From Ascidiimonas meishanensis (lineage in GTDB: Bacteria > Bacteroidota > Bacteroidia > Flavobacteriales > Flavobacteriaceae), in the NCBI RefSeq assembly GCF_037782385.1, contig NZ_JBBEXD010000001.1, positions 1 through 64,000 on the forward strand: a stretch of DNA of 64,000 nucleotides, given 5' to 3'. This document shows, in pieces, positions 8,594 through 16,535 of this stretch. How positions within the stretch are numbered: the first letter of the stretch is position 1; every line of letters starts with the position of its first letter. The position numbers and the translations under genes were made by a program. Below the pieces are notes generated by a model. The model saw only the letters and a list, made by a program, of their open reading frames with translations, was not told the DNA's origin and did no database searches.

Positions 8594-9737
8594 AATTTGT
8601 ATTAGCCCCAGATAAATTTAAAAATTCTCTTACTGGCATACAATTTTGTGAGGCTGTAAGCAGAGGGATACGCAAAGTAATTCCCAATGCTGAAATTGTG
8701 TTTTGTCCTTTGGCAGATGGGGGAGACGGTACTCTGGAGGTACTTAATTATTATTTGCAAGCTGATAAAATAACAATTCAGGTTTCCGATCCTTTTTTTG
8801 AGCCTTTAAAAGCGAGTTATCTTTTTAACGCGTCTCAAAACTTGCGTATATAGAAATGGCAGAGGCATCTGGTTTAAAAGTGTTAAAATCTAGAAAGCCT
8901 AATTGTATGCAAACTAGTTCTTTAGGCGCTGGAGAGCTTATTAAAGATGCTATATACAGAGGCGCAAAAGAAATTATTCTTGGGATTGGAGGAAGTGCGA
9001 CTAATGATGCAGGAATGGGCATAGCTTCAGCCTTAGGCTATAGATTTACTGGTTATAATGATGAAGTTCTTCAACCTATAGGTGAAAATTTAGTGCATGT
9101 AGCAAATATTGAATCTAAAAATGTCCTCAGTGAGTTAGCCAATGTTCGGTTTCTCGTTGCTTGTGATGTTCAGAATTTGTTTTATGGAAATGATGGCGCA
9201 TCATATGTGTATGCACCTCAAAAAGGAGCGACGCCCCATCAAGTTAAATTACTGGATATTGGACTCCGACAATTTTCAAGCGTACTCTTTAAAAAATTTG
9301 GTAAAGACGTTCAGACAATTAAGGGAGCTGGGGCAGCTGGAGGAGTAGGAGGTGGAAGCATTTGTTTTTTAAATGCAGAACTTATCTCAGGGATTGAAAT
9401 GATTTTAAAGTTTGCACAGTTTTCAGATAAAATTAAAGGGGCAGATTTCATTATTACTGGAGAGGGCCTTATAGACATTCAAACATCATCTGGAAAAACA
9501 ATTAAGGGGATTGTTTCACGTGCAAAAAAAGAAAATATTCCAGTAATAGCTATGTGCGGCAGTTCTATGCTAACAGAAGAACAACAACAAACTCTTGGAG
9601 TTGATTGTGTTTTTTGTATTCAAAAAGGAGTCACTGATTTACAATTTGCAATACAAAATACATCAGCTAATTTAGAATACACCGCATTTAATTTTGCCAG
9701 TTTGATACAATCCATCAATAAAAATACCCGAAATTAA
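8590..9737 (+). pseudogene. Glycerate kinase, broken by a frameshift
   Basis: The gene starts at 8590, overlapping the phosphorylase stop by four bases. Its first 83 codons read as the N-terminus of a GlxK/GarK-type glycerate kinase (FVLAPDKFKNSLT, PLADGGDGTLEVL). The frame then hits a stop at 8851. The rest of the kinase (ILGIGGSATNDAGMG, GAGAAGGVGGG, IITGEGLID) continues in the -1 frame from about 8838 to 9737. One extra A in the AAAA run at 8837-8840 would join both parts into about 382 residues, the normal family length. It is therefore a one-base deletion: a true mutation or a sequencing error. A functional kinase would phosphorylate the glycerate released by the neighbouring phosphorylase. 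A terminator overlaps its stop codon. Confidence 0.85.
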
Positions 9738-9750
9738 ATCGGGTATTTTT
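9721..9750. terminator. Bidirectional terminator between glycerate kinase and icd
   Basis: An 11-bp perfect stem (9721-9731 with 9739-9749) with a 7-base loop. T-rich tracts flank it on both strands. It overlaps the glycerate kinase stop codon and lies 22 bases from the end of the convergent isocitrate dehydrogenase gene, so it can serve both. Confidence 0.85.
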
Positions 9751-9771
9751 ATTTTATAATGATTACTTTTT

Positions 9772-12000
9772 TTAATTCAATGATTGAAGCATTTTATTAA
9801 AAATACTACTTGGGCACATAGCTTGCTCAACAAGTCTACTGTCTGGAAGATAATATCCTTGAATATCAACCGCCTGGCCTTGTACTGCTATTAATTCTGC
9901 AACAATATAATCCTCATTTTCTTTTAATGAGACCGCTAATGGAGAAAAGAGTGCTTTAAGCTCTGCATCTTTATCCTGATTTGCCAATGCCTCTGCCCAA
10001 TAAAGCGCCATGTAAAAATGACTTCCACGTGTATCAAGCTCTCCTGTTTTTCTTGAAGGTGATTTTCCGGTATCAAGCAATTTGCCAGTTGCCATATCTA
10101 AAGTTTCAGAAAGCACTAATGCTTTAGGATTATTATAGTGTTCACCTAAATGTTCAAGGGAAACTGCCAGAGCCATAAATTCTCCTAGTGAGTCCCAACG
10201 TAAGTGACCTTCCTCAAGAAACTGCTGAACATGTTTTGGCGCTGAACCGCCCGCACCAGTTTCAAAAAGGCCGCCGCCATTCATTAAGGGAACAATAGAT
10301 AACATTTTGGCGCTAGTTCCTACTTCCAAGATTGGGAAAAGATCGGTAAGGTAATCACGAAGTACATTTCCAGTAACCGAGATAGTGTCTTCTCCTCTGC
10401 GAATACGATCTAAAGTAAACTCAGTAGCTTTAACCACATCCATAATATGAATTTCAAGATTACTTGTATCATAATTAGGAAGGTATTGATGTACTTTCTT
10501 AATCAGTTCTGCGTCGTGTGCTCTGGTTTCATCTAACCAAAAAACGGCCGGAGTATTTGTAGCTTTTGCACGCGTTATAGCTAGCTTTATCCAGTCTTGA
10601 ACTGGTGCATCTTTTGTTTGGCACATTCTCCAAATATCACCCTCAGATACCTTATGTTCTATTAATACGTTTCCTTCAGCATTGATAACTTGAACGATAC
10701 CACTTTCTGATATTTCAAAAGTTTTGTCATGAGAACCGTATTCTTCTGCTTTTTGTGCCATAAGGCCTACATTAGGAACAGTGCCCATAGTGGTTGGATC
10801 AAAAGCTCCATGTTTTTTGCAGAAGTTTATAGTTGCTTCATAGACACCAGCATAACTACTATCTGGAATTATTGCCTTCGTATCTTCTAATTTTCCATCA
10901 GCATTCCACATTTGTCCTGAGTTACGAATCATGGCGGGAACGGAGGCATCAATAATAACATCACTTGGTACGTGAAGATTGGTTATACCTTTATCAGAAT
11001 TCACCATTGCAATAGAAGGTCCATTTTTCAGGCATTTATTGATTTCACTTTCTATTTCAGAACGTTGCGCGGCTGGTAACTCTTTAACTTTGTTATAAAT
11101 ATTACCAAGGCCGTTATTAGCATCTGCTCCAATTTCTTCAAGAAGGGTTCCATACTTATCAAAAACACTCTTAAAGTATGTTTTTACAGCATGTCCAAAA
11201 ATAATTGGATCTGATACTTTCATCATAGTTGCTTTCATATGCAATGAAAACAAAATATCCTGATTTTTGGCATCGGCAATTTGTGTTTCTAAAAATTCAA
11301 GGAGCTTTAGGCGGCTCATAACAGCAGCATCTATAATTTCTCCTTCTTTAAGAGCAAGATTTTCTTTAAGTACTATTTTTTTTTCGGATTCTGTAGTTAA
11401 TACAATATCAACAGTAGTTTCTTTTCCCATAACTACTGATTTTTCTGTATGACGAAAATCTCCTGAATCCATGCTAGCGACATGTGATTTTGAAGCAGCG
11501 TCCCAAGCTCCCATAGAATGAGGATTCTTACGGGCATACTCTTTTACTGCTTTTGGAGCTCTCCTGTCAGAGTTTCCCTCACGCAATACTGGATTCACAG
11601 CACTACCTTTTACTTTATCATAGGTAGCCTTGATCTGTTTTTCTTCTTCTGTTTTGGGTTCGTCGGGATAATTGGGAATCGCATATCCTTTTACTTGTAA
11701 TTCTTTTATAGCATCCTTTAATTGAGGTATGGATGCACTAATATTCGGTAGCTTTATGATATTTGCTTCTGGTTTTTTGGCAAGTTCACCTAGCTCTGTG
11801 AGACTATTAGCTACTTTTTGATCGTCTGTAAGCCTTTCTGAAAAGCTTGCTAAAATTCTTGCCGCCAATGAAATGTCTTTTGTCTCAATGTTAATTTTAG
11901 AAGACTTTGTAAATGCTTTTACTACAGACAACCATGAATAAGTTGCGAGTGCAGGTGCCTCATCAGTTTTGGTATAAACAATTTTAGTTTTGTTTGCCAT
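9772..12000 (-). CDS. icd: NADP-dependent isocitrate dehydrogenase, monomeric type
   Basis: 742 residues, the usual size of the monomeric (IDH-II) class. The start KIVYTKTDEAPALATYSWL and the segments PNYPDEP, LREGNSDRRAP and NPHSMGAWDAASKSHVASMD are hallmarks of this class. It oxidises isocitrate to 2-oxoglutarate and CO2 with NADP+ in the TCA cycle, in the cytosol. The gene stands alone, with a 767-base gap upstream and a shared terminator downstream. No exact TAnnTTTG element was found directly upstream. Confidence 0.96.
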   Translation of the reverse strand: MANKTKIVYTKTDEAPALATYSWLSVVKAFTKSSKINIETKDISLAARILASFSERLTDDQKVANSLTELGELAKKPEANIIKLPNISASIPQLKDAIKELQVKGYAIPNYPDEPKTEEEKQIKATYDKVKGSAVNPVLREGNSDRRAPKAVKEYARKNPHSMGAWDAASKSHVASMDSGDFRHTEKSVVMGKETTVDIVLTTESEKKIVLKENLALKEGEIIDAAVMSRLKLLEFLETQIADAKNQDILFSLHMKATMMKVSDPIIFGHAVKTYFKSVFDKYGTLLEEIGADANNGLGNIYNKVKELPAAQRSEIESEINKCLKNGPSIAMVNSDKGITNLHVPSDVIIDASVPAMIRNSGQMWNADGKLEDTKAIIPDSSYAGVYEATINFCKKHGAFDPTTMGTVPNVGLMAQKAEEYGSHDKTFEISESGIVQVINAEGNVLIEHKVSEGDIWRMCQTKDAPVQDWIKLAITRAKATNTPAVFWLDETRAHDAELIKKVHQYLPNYDTSNLEIHIMDVVKATEFTLDRIRRGEDTISVTGNVLRDYLTDLFPILEVGTSAKMLSIVPLMNGGGLFETGAGGSAPKHVQQFLEEGHLRWDSLGEFMALAVSLEHLGEHYNNPKALVLSETLDMATGKLLDTGKSPSRKTGELDTRGSHFYMALYWAEALANQDKDAELKALFSPLAVSLKENEDYIVAELIAVQGQAVDIQGYYLPDSRLVEQAMCPSSIFNKMLQSLN

Positions 12001-12212
12001 TATTTAGTAACGTTTATATTAGGTTTTTCAATTGAATATGGGCGAAAGAACAATGTATACTATTACAAATAAAATCTTTACAAATAATTAAGAAACGACC
12101 ACTTTCTTTTTCTAAGCAATCAGAATTTAATTAAAGCCGTGCAAATATACAATATATGCGTTTTTTATTACAGTGAAGACAGGGTATTTTTAACGAAAAG
12201 TATATAAAAATA

Positions 12213-12253
12213 AAAGCCATGTCATAATAATTGCTTATTAATGACATGGCTTT
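12213..12253. repeat. Near-perfect inverted repeat, possible terminator-like hairpin
   Basis: The arms AAAGCCATGTCATAATAA (12213-12230) and its complement (12235-12253) pair over 18 bp with one bulged A around a 4-base loop. Minus-strand transcription would meet a moderately T-rich stretch after it. No gene is recognised on either side that obviously needs a terminator here, so its role is open. Confidence 0.6.
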
Positions 12254-12720
12254 CAGAAAATATCGCTACCAAACCATTTAACATTGCTGTTACCTACGTT
12301 GATTTTGATGAATCAAAATAACTTGATATGGTAAAAATATTTCCATGAAACATTACCTTTTTTAGATCAATATTGCTATTAAACTAAATAGAGTAGTGTC
12401 TCTATTGCTATTTGCTTCCTAATCGAATTCAATTTTCATGAATTTTTTTGGCATGAATTTATAAAATTACCACAAGGATAGTCTTATAAAACAACTTTTA
12501 CACTTTTAGCTTCCCTACCTGGATAAGTATACTATCAATGTAACATAACAAATAAACAATATATTTAAGAACGTTCTTAAAAGGTCTTAAAGAATTATAA
12601 AATTACTTTCATCCTTCCCTAATTCCTTCTTCAAATATAGAATTGTTTAGCTGAAAAAAAAAGGAAATAGCCAATTAGAAATCAACATTCTACAAACAAT
12701 AGTTATTAACAATTGTTCAT

Positions 12721-12747
12721 AAAAAAGCATCGCCTAGGCGATGCTTT
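12721..12747 (-). terminator. Intrinsic terminator of rplS
   Basis: A perfect palindrome of AAAGCATCGCC and its complement (12724-12747), followed on the minus strand by a run of T (12726-12721). It begins 21 bases after the rplS stop codon. Confidence 0.88.
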
Positions 12748-12767
12748 ATATTTTCTAGAAGTAAGTA

Positions 12768-13118
12768 CTATCCTCTAACCTCTTTAATTCTAGCCTTCTT
12801 ACCAGTAAGACCTCTAAAATAAAAGATACGTGATCTTCTTACTTTACCCTTTTTGTTCACTTCAATTTTTTGAAGCGCCGGCATATTAATTGGAAAAATA
12901 CGTTCTACACCAACGGTACCAGACATTTTACGAATAGTAAATGTTTCTGATGCTCCTGTTCCTCTTCGTTGAATAACCACACCTCGGAAAAACTGTGTTC
13001 TTGTTTTTTCACCTTCCTTAATTTCATAATAAACGGTGATAGTATCACCGGCAGAGAAATTTGGAAATTCTTTTCTTTCAATAAATTCGTCTTGTATAAA
13101 CTTTACTAAAGCCTCCAT
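12768..13118 (-). CDS. rplS: 50S ribosomal protein L19
   Basis: 116 residues, the normal length for L19. The segments FSAGDTITVYYEIKEGEK, RTQFFRGVVIQRRG, ETFTIRKMSGTVGVERIFP and RIFYFRGLTGKKARIKEVRG are characteristic. L19 sits at the 30S-50S interface. The gene follows trmD, a conserved pairing in many bacteria, but it has its own promoter (13191-13220) with a ~70-base leader and its own terminator. Confidence 0.97.
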   Translation of the reverse strand: MEALVKFIQDEFIERKEFPNFSAGDTITVYYEIKEGEKTRTQFFRGVVIQRRGTGASETFTIRKMSGTVGVERIFPINMPALQKIEVNKKGKVRRSRIFYFRGLTGKKARIKEVRG

Positions 13119-13145
13119 TTCTTGGATTTTATTTTTTTATTCATT

Positions 13146-13177
13146 ATCAACATTCACGCCTTTCGTCAGAGGTTGAT
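13146..13177 (-). promoter_or_regulatory. Possible structured leader of rplS
   Basis: The ~70-base region between the promoter and the rplS ATG contains an inverted repeat (ATCAAC/GTTGAT arms at 13146-13151 and 13172-13177) with a small inner hairpin. r-protein mRNAs often carry autoregulatory leaders, and I recall an L19 leader proposed for flavobacteria, but I cannot match this sequence to a model here. Confidence 0.3.
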
Positions 13178-13190
13178 CTGAAATCGATTG

Positions 13191-13220
13191 CAAAAATAGT
13201 AATTATTTGTGTATTAGCAA
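13191..13220 (-). promoter_or_regulatory. Promoter of rplS (TTG-N19-TATTTTTG)
   Basis: On the minus strand a TTG at 13220-13218 is followed after exactly 19 bases by TATTTTTG (13198-13191). Both parts and the spacing fit the Bacteroidota -33/-7 consensus. Transcription would begin around 13187, leaving a leader of about 70 bases. Confidence 0.75.
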
Positions 13221-13256
13221 TTTTTACGAGTTATTTTTATGATAGGGTATTAATTT

Positions 13257-13931
13257 TTATTCCAACAAATCAGGCCTCAGTTCTGAAGTACGTTTATATG
13301 CTTGTTCTTCTCGCCATTTTTCTATTTTTGGAAAGTTTCCGCTCAGCAAAATATCTGGAACTTTCCATGTTTTGTATTCTGCGGGACGTGTATAAACTGG
13401 AGGCGCTAATAAATCATCTTGGAAAGAATCTGTAAGCGCAGAGGTTTCATCATTTAACACTCCAGGAAGGAGTCTGATGATTGCGTCACATACAACCGCA
13501 GCACCAAGTTCTCCTCCAGAAAGAACATAGTCACCAATTGAAATTTCACGAGTAATCAAATGATCCCGTACTCTTTGATCAACACCTTTATAATGTCCGC
13601 AAAGAATCATAATATTTTCTTTTAGTGAGATTTCATTTGCCGCTTTTTGATTAAATCTTTCTCCATCAGGAGTCATATATATAATTTCATCATAATTGCG
13701 TTGTTCTTTTAGAGCAGATATACACTTATCAATGGGTTCTATAGTCATGACCATTCCGGCACCTCCTCCAAATTGATAGTCATCAATACTTTTGTAGGCA
13801 TCTGTAGCATAATCTCTTAAATTATGAAAATGTACAGAAACCAAGCCCTTGTCTGCTGCTCTTTTAAGAATGGAAGCTTCAAACGGGCTTTTAATTAATT
13901 CTGGTAAAACAGTAATAATATCAATACGCAT
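13257..13931 (-). CDS. trmD: tRNA (guanine-N1-)-methyltransferase
   Basis: 224 residues, of the SPOUT superfamily. MRIDIITVLPELIKSPFEASI opens the protein, and DYQFGGGAGMVM, ILCGHYKGVDQRV and EISIGDYVLSGGELGA form the trefoil-knot S-adenosylmethionine site. It methylates N1 of G37 in tRNAs, preventing +1 frameshifts. It lies upstream of rplS in the same direction, with a 138-base gap that holds the rplS promoter. Confidence 0.97.
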   Translation of the reverse strand: MRIDIITVLPELIKSPFEASILKRAADKGLVSVHFHNLRDYATDAYKSIDDYQFGGGAGMVMTIEPIDKCISALKEQRNYDEIIYMTPDGERFNQKAANEISLKENIMILCGHYKGVDQRVRDHLITREISIGDYVLSGGELGAAVVCDAIIRLLPGVLNDETSALTDSFQDDLLAPPVYTRPAEYKTWKVPDILLSGNFPKIEKWREEQAYKRTSELRPDLLE

Positions 13932-14115
13932 AGGAAGGCCTGTTTTTAGTTGCTACAAAGATGCAAAGAATAAGACAAACCTTAAAAACATTTAGGGTAC
14001 CTTAAATACTTTAAAAATTAGAATTGTTATTTCCAGATGTTGACAGCTGAATACTATTTCTTAAAATGGAATAGAGAAGATTAAATTTGATTGTAGCTCA
14101 TGAAGAATAGACTTA

Positions 14116-14167
14116 AAGGTAACAAATAAAGCTGCTCAGCATCTTCAAGATGTTATTTAGTTACCTT
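14116..14167. repeat. Nested inverted repeats downstream of the coiled-coil protein gene
   Basis: The outer arms AAGGTAAC (14116-14123) and GTTACCTT (14160-14167) enclose two short hairpins, GCTG-CT-CAGC (14131-14140) and CATCTT-C-AAGATG (14140-14152). The element starts just after the end of the minus-strand gene at 14185. It could be a 3' stabilising or terminating structure; there is no T-run. Confidence 0.45.
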
Positions 14168-14184
14168 AATTATTTGAAGTAGAT

Positions 14185-14793
14185 TTATTTCTTCATGAGT
14201 TTTTGCTTATTGAGTTCATCCTGTAATTGACGACTTAATTTTTGCTCTCTTTCTAGTGCTTTTCTACGATGTTGTTCATATTCTTGCTCCAAATCTTTCA
14301 AGCTAAGTTTTGCTTCACGAGTAATACTATTGCTGTTTTTAAATTTGTAAATAAACAAACTAAGAAATATGGCAAGAGCTGCCACAATAGACCACATAAT
14401 TGTTTTGTAAGTGGCTTTGTTTACGAGTGTTCCAAAAAAAGAGATGCTTTCTTTTTCTTTATTTACCTGCGTGAGACTGGTATTTGTAGATGCTAAATCT
14501 GAATCCAGTTTACTTATTTGTTCTTGTTGTGACTTAATTTGATTTTCAAGCTCAATAAAAGTATTCTTTGTTTTGGCAAGTGAATCAATAACATTTCTTT
14601 TTAATTTATCAAGCCAAACTCGTTTTACTACTTTATATTCCTGATACCTTCCAGATTTTTTTATAACATATTCAAATTGATTTTCAAGAGAACCTTTATC
14701 CAGAGATAACTCACTTTGGTTATCTTCTTGTGCATTCATAGAAATACAGGCAAAAAAGCCGAAAGAAAATAGAAGAAATAATTTCTTTTTCAT
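14185..14793 (-). CDS. Secreted or anchored coiled-coil protein with one membrane span
   Basis: 202 residues. It begins with a signal peptide (MKKKLFLLFSFGFFACISMNAQ). A long coiled coil follows (about residues 65-115), rich in K, E and Q with a regular repeat. A membrane span lies at about 132-150 (TIMWSIVAALAIFLSLFIYKF), and a second basic coiled coil at 155-202 carries HRRKALEREQKLSRQLQDEL. Similar flavobacterial proteins are often labelled tRNA (guanine-N1)-methyltransferase. That label seems to come from proximity to trmD; no SPOUT or SAM-binding motif is visible. The function is unknown, but an envelope role is likely. Confidence 0.75.
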   Translation of the reverse strand: MKKKLFLLFSFGFFACISMNAQEDNQSELSLDKGSLENQFEYVIKKSGRYQEYKVVKRVWLDKLKRNVIDSLAKTKNTFIELENQIKSQQEQISKLDSDLASTNTSLTQVNKEKESISFFGTLVNKATYKTIMWSIVAALAIFLSLFIYKFKNSNSITREAKLSLKDLEQEYEQHRRKALEREQKLSRQLQDELNKQKLMKK

Positions 14794-14921
14794 TTTATTA
14801 AAAAAATAGGTTAGTAATGGTCTATATGTTTAAATACGTGATAGCCTACTACTTTGGATTATACAAAATAAAATATATTTCGCAATATATTAAGATAATC
14901 ACGCTAATGAAAGAAATTGTA

Positions 14922-16370
14922 TTAATAATAGGTAAAGCGGCGAACTTTTGAAATATATTTTGCGAGCCTGATTACTTGATGACTATATCCGTATTCATTA
15001 TCATACCATATATATAAGATTATATTTTTACCATCTGGTGAAACAATGGTCGCATTGCTATCATAAATGGCAGGAGCAGATGATCCTACTATATCTGATG
15101 AAACCAATTCATTACTTAAGGAGTATTTTATTTGTTCTACTAAATCGCCTTCTAAAGCATACTTTTTTATAATGGTGTTTAGCGCTTCTTTGGTGGTCTT
15201 TTTTTCTAAGTCTAAATTTAAGATGACTAGCGATCCATTAGGAACTGGAACTCTAATAGCATTAGAAGTAAGTTTACCGGCTAATGAAGGCAATGCTTTT
15301 GCAACTGCACTTCCGGCACCTGTTTCTGTTATAACCATATTGAGTCCTGCAGCACGTCCTCTTCTATATTTTTTATGCATATTGTCTACCAAATTTTGAT
15401 CATTAGTATATGCATGAATAGTTTCTAAGTGACCTTTTACGACTCCTAATGAATCTTCAATCACTTTTAGAATGGGTGTAATAGCATTGGTAGTGCATGA
15501 AGCAGCTGAAAAAATGGAAACCTTGTCTGGCGAATGATCTTTATGATTAACTCCATGAACAATATTAGGTATCCCTTTCCCCGGAGCGGTTAATAATACT
15601 TTAGAAGCTCCCTTTGGTTTTAAATGTCTCATTAAAGCTTGCTCATCTCTAAATGCTCCTGTATTGTCAATTATTAAGGCATCTTTAATTCCATAGGCTT
15701 CATAATCAATATCTTCAGGTTGATTTGCACTAATCATATGTACAGTTGTACCGTTAATGATTAATACTTTGTTTAAAGTATCTGCTATTACAGTCCCATG
15801 AAAATCTCCATGAATTGAATCATTTCGTAATAACGAAGCTCTTTTTTCGAGTGTAATTTCATCTATAATACCTCTGGTAACAATAGCTCTTAAACGTAAT
15901 TGACTTCCTTTACCAGTTTTTTGCATCAACTCTCTAGCGAGTAATCTACCAATTCTTCCAAAACCATAAAGAACTACATCTTTTGGCTGAATTTCTTCAG
16001 CATCTCTTGCATCTTTTAATTTATCAATAACAAATGCTCTGCTATCATTGTATTTATTATCTTCTAAATGGTATTCGTAAGTTAGTTTACCTATGTCTAT
16101 TTTAGAGGGCGGTAAATCTAAAGATTTTATTCCCTGAGCTATTTCAACCGAATCAAATATTGATATGGGTTTCTGAACAAACTCGCCTGCATATTCGTGC
16201 AAATTTATAATTTGGCTAACGCTTCTATCAATTAATTGATTCCTAAACAAAATAAGTTCAACTGCGTTGTCATACCAAAGATCACTTACAATTTTTATAA
16301 ATTCAACTGAAGCTCTTCTTCTATCTGCTTGAAAAGCTAACTCTTTTTCGTAACTATCCTGTGCACTCAT
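14922..16370 (-). CDS. gap: Glyceraldehyde-3-phosphate dehydrogenase, long form
   Basis: 482 residues from the ATG at 16370. An upstream in-frame ATG at 16418 is rejected because a -7 promoter element lies between the two. An N-terminal extension of ~130 residues precedes the NAD(P)-binding YGFGRIGRLL (about 135). The catalytic Cys is in SAASCTTNAITP (about residue 292), and the C-terminal WYDNEYGYSHQV is typical of GAPDH. Extended GAPDHs of ~480 residues are common in Bacteroidota alongside a normal-sized one. It interconverts glyceraldehyde 3-phosphate and 1,3-bisphosphoglycerate. Glycolytic versus gluconeogenic use cannot be told from sequence. Confidence 0.93.
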   Translation of the reverse strand: MSAQDSYEKELAFQADRRRASVEFIKIVSDLWYDNAVELILFRNQLIDRSVSQIINLHEYAGEFVQKPISIFDSVEIAQGIKSLDLPPSKIDIGKLTYEYHLEDNKYNDSRAFVIDKLKDARDAEEIQPKDVVLYGFGRIGRLLARELMQKTGKGSQLRLRAIVTRGIIDEITLEKRASLLRNDSIHGDFHGTVIADTLNKVLIINGTTVHMISANQPEDIDYEAYGIKDALIIDNTGAFRDEQALMRHLKPKGASKVLLTAPGKGIPNIVHGVNHKDHSPDKVSIFSAASCTTNAITPILKVIEDSLGVVKGHLETIHAYTNDQNLVDNMHKKYRRGRAAGLNMVITETGAGSAVAKALPSLAGKLTSNAIRVPVPNGSLVILNLDLEKKTTKEALNTIIKKYALEGDLVEQIKYSLSNELVSSDIVGSSAPAIYDSNATIVSPDGKNIILYIWYDNEYGYSHQVIRLAKYISKVRRFTYY

Positions 16371-16399
16371 TGTGATTTTTTTTACCCATATATTTTGGG

Positions 16400-16407
16400 C
16401 AAAAATA
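16400..16407 (-). promoter_or_regulatory. -7 promoter element for the GAPDH gene
   Basis: TATTTTTG on the minus strand, 29 bases before the ATG at 16370. It lies inside the possible longer reading frame and so supports the shorter start. Confidence 0.5.
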
Positions 16408-16442
16408 ATATATTTCAAACGTTTTCGTAAATAAAAGAGAAA

Positions 16443-16477
16443 TAAAAAAAATCGCCCAAAAATTGCTTTTTAGACGA
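16443..16477 (-). terminator. Intrinsic terminator of the HtrA protease gene
   Basis: On the minus strand an 11-bp stem (TCGTCTAAAAA with TTTTTGGGCGA, including G-U pairs; 16452-16477) with a GCAA loop is followed by a run of T. It lies 59 bases after the protease stop codon. Confidence 0.8.
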
Positions 16478-16535
16478 CCTCTTTATGTTCGAAAACAGTA
16501 TATGCTATAAGTGTTTTTTTAGTAAAGCGACTGCA

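Larger units (their letters stand above)
12001..12767. other. Long intergenic region with an inverted repeat, no gene recognised
   Basis: 767 AT-rich bases between icd and rplS. No reading frame of useful length is present on either strand. It contains a long inverted repeat at 12213-12253 and, at the right end, the rplS terminator (12721-12747). The left ~200 bases should hold the icd promoter. Confidence 0.5.

Noticed and set aside
8830..8845. Programmed -1 ribosomal frameshift in the glycerate kinase
   Set aside because: A -1 shift would restore the frame, but the in-frame codons here (TCT CAA AAC TTG) do not form a canonical X_XXY_YYZ slippery heptamer and no strong hairpin follows. A one-base deletion is simpler.
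12240..12360. Short minus-strand peptides, one ending in NVKWFGSDIF, in the icd-rplS gap
   Set aside because: Both candidate frames are only about 20 codons, are broken by stops, lack a promoter match and resemble no known protein.
15067..15399. Open frame opposite the GAPDH gene
   Set aside because: It lies entirely antisense to a well-conserved gene, has no promoter of its own and its translation looks like no family.
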